Notes under the pieces: model-generated | Databases searched by the model: none | The model's input: the letters and a program-made list of their open reading frames with translations, nothing else | What the model was told of the DNA's origin: nothing | Position numbers and translations under genes: made by a program | Origin: Candidatus Omnitrophota bacterium | GTDB taxonomy: Bacteria > Omnitrophota > Omnitrophia > Omnitrophales > JACROU01 | Direction: 5' to 3' | DNA length: 64,000 nucleotides | Assembly (NCBI GenBank): GCA_029261035.1 | Contig: JAJDCD010000023.1 | Coordinates: 558,001 to 622,000, forward strand | Shown: positions 60,062 to 64,000 of the stretch, piece by piece | How positions within the stretch are numbered: position 1 is the stretch's first letter | Layout of the letters: every line of letters starts with the position of its first letter

Positions 60062-62621
60062 AATGAAGTACCTTTCCATCGATCTTACGGGCTATAAAAA
60101 GTCCTGGAAAAAACCCGGCAAGGAAGGAGATGGCTGTTGCTCCGATAGAAGTTGATATAAGTAAAATCCAAGGGATTTGAAAACTCACACTCCACCCAAA
60201 GAAGAATTTGTTTACAACAAAAATTAACAAAAATGCCAAGCAAAAACCGAGTCCAATGCCACTTATCAGAGAAGTAGTCCCAATAAATAAAGATTCAGAC
60301 GTAATCATTTTAATCAACGAAAGGTTACTGGAACCAATAGCACGCATAACTCCAAACTCTCTTGTTCTTTCCATCATGAGCATAAGAACAGAATTTAAAA
60401 TGGTAAATCCAGAAATGATTAAAGCGATAAATTGAAGTGAGTAAGTAATTTTGAAGGTGTCATCAAAAATCTTTAATACTTCATTTCTTAATGTCTGGTT
60501 GTTTCGAACCAGTAAATACTCTTCAGAAAATGTTTTTTGAATTTCTTTCGAGAGAACACTAGCAGAGTAGCCTTCTTTGAGATAGAGGGCCATTCCTTGT
60601 TTTTGAGATTGATTGGTTAGACGTTTAAAATAAGTGTCTGGAACGAGTATAACCCCTTGGTCTGAAGAGTAGTCATAAAAAATGTTAACCACTTTTCCTA
60701 CTAAGTACTCATCATTGCCTGGGATGAATAATTGGTCTCCTATTTTAATATTAAATCGATTGGCATATGGTTCGGAAACAAGGCAGATATTTTCTTCGGA
60801 AAGAGTGTCTTTGAATTGATCCATAGACATTTTCTTTTTCAGCAGAAGTCGATCGTGCTTTTTGAGGATTTCAAATCGAACTCCTTCTAATTTAATTTCA
60901 CGGTTATCTTGAATTATTTTTTGTGTTGAAACCCAATCATAATCTTCAACTCCAGGATGGTTTTGTAAATAAGTTATAATTTTTTCTGGGATATAACCTC
61001 CTTTACGACCATCAATGGCGTAGGCAGTGCTAACAAAAATATCTGCTTTAGTTGCGTGGTGAATCCAATTGTCGACTGTATTTCTAAAACTTAAGATCAT
61101 CATAGACACTCCTATAAACATACCAATGGCAATCGTCATGGCAGCAATGGCAGCAGCGTTTCTCTTTAGAGTCATACGAATGTGATCCATTGCTAAATGA
61201 AGTTCGAGGCCAATGAGTTTCCCTAAAACCTTTTTGCATAAAAGAATGGAGGCGCTTAAAAAAGCAGGAATTAGAAGGCAAACCCCTATAACGAGAAGTA
61301 CTGGGGATACAAAACCCATTAAAAGATGGATGTTTAAGAGTTCTTGCTTAGCAAAAATAACTGCAAGAGTTAGAAAAACTCCTGACAGAATTGTGAGAGG
61401 CCAAATCCAAGAGTTGAATTTAGTTTCGATGTTTTGGTAGCTAAAACTTTCTCGAGGTGGGATTTTGAAAATATCAATGCTGGGTAGAAGGCTTGCCATG
61501 CAAGCAACAGAGGGTCCTAATAAGAGGCTTTTAATTATTAAAGAAGGGCTTAGGTGAACTTCACTGATTTCTATAGGTAAATATAAAGTAGAGAAGCTTT
61601 GGCTGATCCATTGAATGCAAGTAAAGGAAAAGAGGTATCCCAAGCCGATGCCGAGCCCAGAAGCAATGAGTCCTGTTAAAATGCTTTCCATCGTTATTAG
61701 CCAGAACAAAGTTTGAGGTCTTTCTCCTAAACAAAGCAGAATACCCATTTCTTTTTTTCGCTTTAATACGTTGTAGCTTACAATATTATATATTAATAAA
61801 AAAGCAACCAGCAATGAAATGCAGGATAAAAAGTTGAGGTTAAGTTGATAGGCTTGAGTCATCTTGACAGCTTGTTCGTTTTTTTCTTCGTCACTATAGA
61901 GTTTTCCAACCCCTTGCATTAAATGCTGAATTTCTTCTTTGACGGTACCCTTATTTGTTCCAGATTTTGTTTCAATATCAAGCGTGTCGACATATCCGTA
62001 GTCTTGAAAGAGGTCTTGATAGTGAGCTATGTCTGTAATAATAATTTTTCCTCCAAAAGCTTCTGCAATGCCTTCTTCTGGTAGAGTGGACACAATCTCT
62101 AGAGACTTCTTTTTTGTATTAACAAGGATCGAAAAGGGGTTGTCTTGGGTTAGGTCGAACAGAGATTTAGAAGCGAATACTTTTCTTGAGTTCCTGAGCA
62201 CATCAATGGTTTGGTAGCGTTGGTCTTTATTTTGAAAAACATCCCAATATTGAAGAGTTGGATTATTGACAAGGTCAACACCCACCACCTGAACCATTCC
62301 TAGACGGTTGCCTTTAGAAAAAGCTTGTACAAATTGGCTGCTACGAGGGGATACCGTGTCTACACTTACCATATTTTTTATTTGAGCAATAAGTTTTTCT
62401 GGAATGCCAGCAGAAGTGCCATGGACCGTTAATCCGCTTCTGCCTGCTAGTTTTTGTGTGGAGTAGCTAAAGCTTTCAAAAGCATTTTGGTTTGCCAAAT
62501 GGATGGAAACAAAAACCGCAATGCCCAAAGTCATGCCAAAAAGGGCTAAAAAAGATTTAAACTTATCATTTTTTATATGGGAAAGAGAGAGTGTCTTAAA
62601 AAGTCTAAATAATTTTATCAT
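60054..62621 (-). CDS. FtsX-type ABC transporter permease
   Basis: An 855-residue permease with two FtsX/MacB-type halves. Membrane segments lie near residues 20-40, then 265-290, 310-345 and 365-385 (first domain), and 425-445 and 465-480 before a second set at 490-515 and three at the C terminus (about 735-850). Large extracytoplasmic regions of about 220 residues follow the first segments. The sequence FRNTVDNWIHHATKADIFVSTAY and a late MMERTREFGVMRAIGSS match FtsX permeases of AttF/AttG or lipoprotein-export type. It is transcribed with the ATPase (12 bases upstream) and the AttH-like gene. No ribosome-binding site precedes the ATG, suggesting coupling. Confidence 0.88.
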   Translation of the reverse strand: MIKLFRLFKTLSLSHIKNDKFKSFLALFGMTLGIAVFVSIHLANQNAFESFSYSTQKLAGRSGLTVHGTSAGIPEKLIAQIKNMVSVDTVSPRSSQFVQAFSKGNRLGMVQVVGVDLVNNPTLQYWDVFQNKDQRYQTIDVLRNSRKVFASKSLFDLTQDNPFSILVNTKKKSLEIVSTLPEEGIAEAFGGKIIITDIAHYQDLFQDYGYVDTLDIETKSGTNKGTVKEEIQHLMQGVGKLYSDEEKNEQAVKMTQAYQLNLNFLSCISLLVAFLLIYNIVSYNVLKRKKEMGILLCLGERPQTLFWLITMESILTGLIASGLGIGLGYLFSFTCIQWISQSFSTLYLPIEISEVHLSPSLIIKSLLLGPSVACMASLLPSIDIFKIPPRESFSYQNIETKFNSWIWPLTILSGVFLTLAVIFAKQELLNIHLLMGFVSPVLLVIGVCLLIPAFLSASILLCKKVLGKLIGLELHLAMDHIRMTLKRNAAAIAAMTIAIGMFIGVSMMILSFRNTVDNWIHHATKADIFVSTAYAIDGRKGGYIPEKIITYLQNHPGVEDYDWVSTQKIIQDNREIKLEGVRFEILKKHDRLLLKKKMSMDQFKDTLSEENICLVSEPYANRFNIKIGDQLFIPGNDEYLVGKVVNIFYDYSSDQGVILVPDTYFKRLTNQSQKQGMALYLKEGYSASVLSKEIQKTFSEEYLLVRNNQTLRNEVLKIFDDTFKITYSLQFIALIISGFTILNSVLMLMMERTREFGVMRAIGSSNLSLIKMITSESLFIGTTSLISGIGLGFCLAFLLIFVVNKFFFGWSVSFQIPWILLISTSIGATAISFLAGFFPGLFIARKIDGKVLHYE

Positions 62622-62633
62622 GAGGTTTCAGGG

Positions 62634-63335
62634 TCAATGCTGAGGTTGTTTGGTTATTTGTTTTACGAGTTTTCCCTCTTTTAATTTGTATTTTTCATCC
62701 GCACGTTCAATGAAGGCCTCGTCATGAGTAACTACAAGAATAGTCATCTTTTCTTTTTCTTTTAACTCTGAAAAAATTTCAATCATTTTATCTCGATTTT
62801 TTAAATCTAGATTACCACTAGGTTCGTCTGCCAACAGAATGGAAGGTCGATTCATAAGAGCGCGTGCAATAGCGGCTCTTTGTATTTCTCCACCTGAAAC
62901 TTGATGAGGAAGTCGATGGGCCTCTTTGTTGAGTCCAACGGCTTCGATGCAGTTTTCTACTCTTTCCTTCAGTATTTTATTTTTCATTCCTTGAAGTTGT
63001 CCAGGAATAGCAATGTTGTCTTTGATTGTTAATGTAGGTAAAAGGTTGAAAAACTGAAAGACAATCCCAACATGATTAAGTCGATATTGAGCCAGCTCCT
63101 CAGAAGATTTAGAATGAATTTTTTCGTCCTGAACATAAATTTCACCCGCATCAGGATGCTCTAGGCCTGCAATTAAATGCAGGAAAGTGCTTTTGCCGGA
63201 TCCGCTCCGTCCATATATGACGTTAAAAGTCCCTTGGGACTGTTCGTATTCGGTCTCTTTTAATACCTGGGTTTGGTTGGGGGGGTGCCCATAACTTTTA
63301 TTAATGTATTTTGCTTGAATCATGAGTGTAGACAT
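62634..63335 (-). CDS. ABC transporter ATPase, LolD/MacB-like
   Basis: A 233-residue ATP-binding protein. Walker A is GRSGSGKSTFLHL (about residues 42-54), the signature is VSGGEIQRAAIARAL, and Walker B is ILLADEPSGNLD. It belongs to the LolD/MacB/FtsE-type subfamily that pairs with FtsX permeases. The ATG at 63335 lacks a ribosome-binding site and lies six bases after TATAAT on the minus strand; a second ATG four codons on is an alternative. It probably energises export or extraction of a lipid or lipoprotein with the two downstream genes. Confidence 0.93.
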   Translation of the reverse strand: MSTLMIQAKYINKSYGHPPNQTQVLKETEYEQSQGTFNVIYGRSGSGKSTFLHLIAGLEHPDAGEIYVQDEKIHSKSSEELAQYRLNHVGIVFQFFNLLPTLTIKDNIAIPGQLQGMKNKILKERVENCIEAVGLNKEAHRLPHQVSGGEIQRAAIARALMNRPSILLADEPSGNLDLKNRDKMIEIFSELKEKEKMTILVVTHDEAFIERADEKYKLKEGKLVKQITKQPQH

Positions 63336-63337
63336 AA

Positions 63338-63354
63338 GCTGATTATATATCAGC
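63338..63354. promoter_or_regulatory. Palindromic operator candidate at the ABC promoter
   Basis: GCTGAT-TATAT-ATCAGC is an exact 6-bp inverted repeat with a five-base spacer. It overlaps the TATAAT -10 box (minus strand) and lies three bases from the ABC ATPase start, an ideal place for repressor control. Confidence 0.5.
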
Positions 63355-63417
63355 AGTAAAGCTGGGATAGTTAAATAGGGGTATTTGAGGTATGATATTT
63401 GTTCTTTAGATGGGGTG

Positions 63418-63565
63418 GAGCCACGGGATAGTTATACGGCGTTCAGACAGCACAAAAGTAAAGAGCACTTTTGTGAACTCGCGGCGGAGAACTATCCCGT
63501 GGCTCTTCTATAGATAATGTTTTTGGGAGGTTGGCAAAAGAAGGGCATCGAGCCCTTATTTTGCC
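63418..63565 (+). ncRNA. Two-hairpin structured element, copy 2
   Basis: This lies in the 402-base gene-free region 63336-63737. Hairpin 1: a 16-bp perfect outer stem (63418-63433 with 63490-63505) encloses CGGCGTTCAGACA (63437-63449), an inner hairpin CACAAAAGT/ACTTTTGTG (63451-63475) and AACTCGCGGCGGAGAA (63476-63491). Hairpin 2: GGCAAAA-G-AAGGGC, loop ATCGA, and its complement to 63565 with one mismatch. Conserved strands match copy 1 at 49592-49743; the stems do not, yet remain paired. There is no T-run here. The strand is given only for comparison with copy 1. Confidence 0.55.
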
Positions 63566-63578
63566 ATGGGAATAAGGA

Positions 63579-63606
63579 GTTTCGTTATAGGTCTAAATAA
63601 CGAAAC
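63579..63606. repeat. Inverted repeat GTTTCGTTAT
   Basis: GTTTCGTTAT (63579-63588) and ATAACGAAAC (63597-63606) are perfect inverted copies around an 8-base centre. It lies just after the structured element, and could be an RNA hairpin or a regulator site. Confidence 0.5.
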
Positions 63607-63696
63607 GTTTAATTGTTTACAGGGGTTTATGGGGTTGGAGAGATGAAGTCGTTTGGGTGTATCTCTGGTTTGGTTTAGGATTTAGATAGGATTGGT

Positions 63697-63716
63697 ATCG
63701 TCACATGTGTGACGAT
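63697..63716. promoter_or_regulatory. Near-perfect palindrome before the RNA methyltransferase gene
   Basis: ATCGTCACA and TGTGACGAT are exact 9-bp inverted arms separated by only two bases, six bases before the AAGGGG site of the next gene. A two-base loop is too tight for a good RNA hairpin, so a dimeric DNA-binding regulator is more likely. Confidence 0.5.
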
Positions 63717-63737
63717 GGGTATAAGGGGTAGATGACA

Positions 63738-64000
63738 ATGAGTGAATTAGAGCTTTTTCCTGAAGTTGCACCGTCTGAGTTTGAACGTGTAGAACCTCTC
63801 TGCCCAGTTTTTGGAGAGTGTGGAGGTTGCTCTTATCAGGATATTCGTTATGAGGACGAGTTGGTTATTAAAGAAAAAGCGTTAAAAGAATTATTGTCTT
63901 CTGAGTGTGGAATTGGAGACAGTTGTTTTGATCCGATTGTAGCTTCACCAAAGGAATATCATTACCGTCATCGTTTGGATATATCCTTTCGAAAAACGAA
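63738..64000 (+). CDS. TrmA/RlmD-family RNA uracil methyltransferase, N-terminal part
   Basis: The first 87 codons of a gene that continues past the window. The iron-sulfur motif is present as C-P-V-F-G-E-C-G-G-C-S-Y-Q near residues 26-38, followed by the helix YEDELVIKEKALKELL and VASPKEYHYRHRLDIS, in the order of RlmD/RumA (23S rRNA 5-methyluridine methyltransferases). Which uridine it modifies cannot be told from the fragment. The ATG at 63738 is nine bases after AAGGGG; an ATG two codons earlier is only three bases from that site. Confidence 0.85.
   Translation, partial: MSELELFPEVAPSEFERVEPLCPVFGECGGCSYQDIRYEDELVIKEKALKELLSSECGIGDSCFDPIVASPKEYHYRHRLDISFRKT

Noticed and set aside
63630-63680. 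Short leader-peptide frame upstream of the methyltransferase gene
   Set aside because: The possible 11-codon frame has no good ribosome-binding site and no attenuation-like stem pairing with it.

Overview
The window is AT-rich bacterial chromosome carrying about 65 densely packed genes, nearly all of them recognisable housekeeping, membrane and nutrient-uptake genes. I see no rRNA, tRNA, CRISPR array, phage or transposase gene. The cell is Gram-negative by content: outer-membrane barrels ending in Phe, lipobox lipoproteins, periplasmic SodC and a porin inside a Pho cluster. The lipoprotein at 8555-10099 is built like the chlamydial outer-membrane protein OmcB and its last domain is strikingly OmcB-like. 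With the AT-rich composition, a fused 2-oxoacid:ferredoxin oxidoreductase and a PPi-type PEP carboxykinase, this suggests a free-living, partly anaerobic relative of the Planctomycetes-Verrucomicrobia-Chlamydiae group, for example an Omnitrophota-like lineage. That placement is inference.

Layout. 1-8400: small membrane proteins, topA, an entericidin-like lipoprotein, DUF2061, metF, two secreted Cys-rich products and an M48 lipoprotein protease. 8500-13300: the OmcB-like protein, a DUF318 permease, a uracil-DNA glycosylase-family protein, a metallophosphatase and an SRPBCC protein. 13400-24440: a probable PPi-PEPCK, SodC, a Cys-rich protein plus MetA-like outer-membrane protein, a sulfite/nitrite reductase, a Na+/H+ antiporter and a GT39-like membrane glycosyltransferase. 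24450-28350: a four-gene minus-strand operon in which two CBS-domain proteins flank korAB. 28500-35740: prmA, a complete mrpABCDEFG operon and a Spy-like protein. 35900-37860: an isolated rpmG, a possible DNA-binding protein, a Trm112-like protein and AhpC. 38060-46570: the phosphate regulon phoB-phoR-porin-pstSCAB-phoU, followed by gpmA and acs. 49900-58850: an SDR protein, a mercuric-reductase-like flavoprotein with a TVP38 partner, a TIGR01777 epimerase, DUF1223, a CbiX-like protein, an amidotransferase and glutamate dehydrogenase. 58950-63340: an AttH-like secreted protein with an FtsX-type permease and its ATPase. 63738-end: the start of an RNA uracil methyltransferase gene.

The genes suggest a cell that couples ferredoxin-dependent 2-oxoacid metabolism, acetate activation and PPi-linked anaplerosis to Na+ circulation through Mrp and an NhaP-type antiporter, and that can respond to phosphate starvation.

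The intergenic DNA is unusually structured. The most interesting item is a two-copy element (49592-49743 and 63418-63565) in which short conserved strands are held between stems whose sequences differ completely between copies but stay complementary: a candidate structured RNA or folded-DNA element. Other repeats are an AT-rich inverted-repeat element that abuts or supplies two stop codons, a cluster of TGACAGTCACC hairpins, and repeat modules bracketing the TVP38 gene. Several genes (metF, the sulfite reductase gene, prmA and possibly the ABC ATPase gene) have a good -10 box only a few bases before the ATG and no ribosome-binding site, which suggests leaderless mRNAs.
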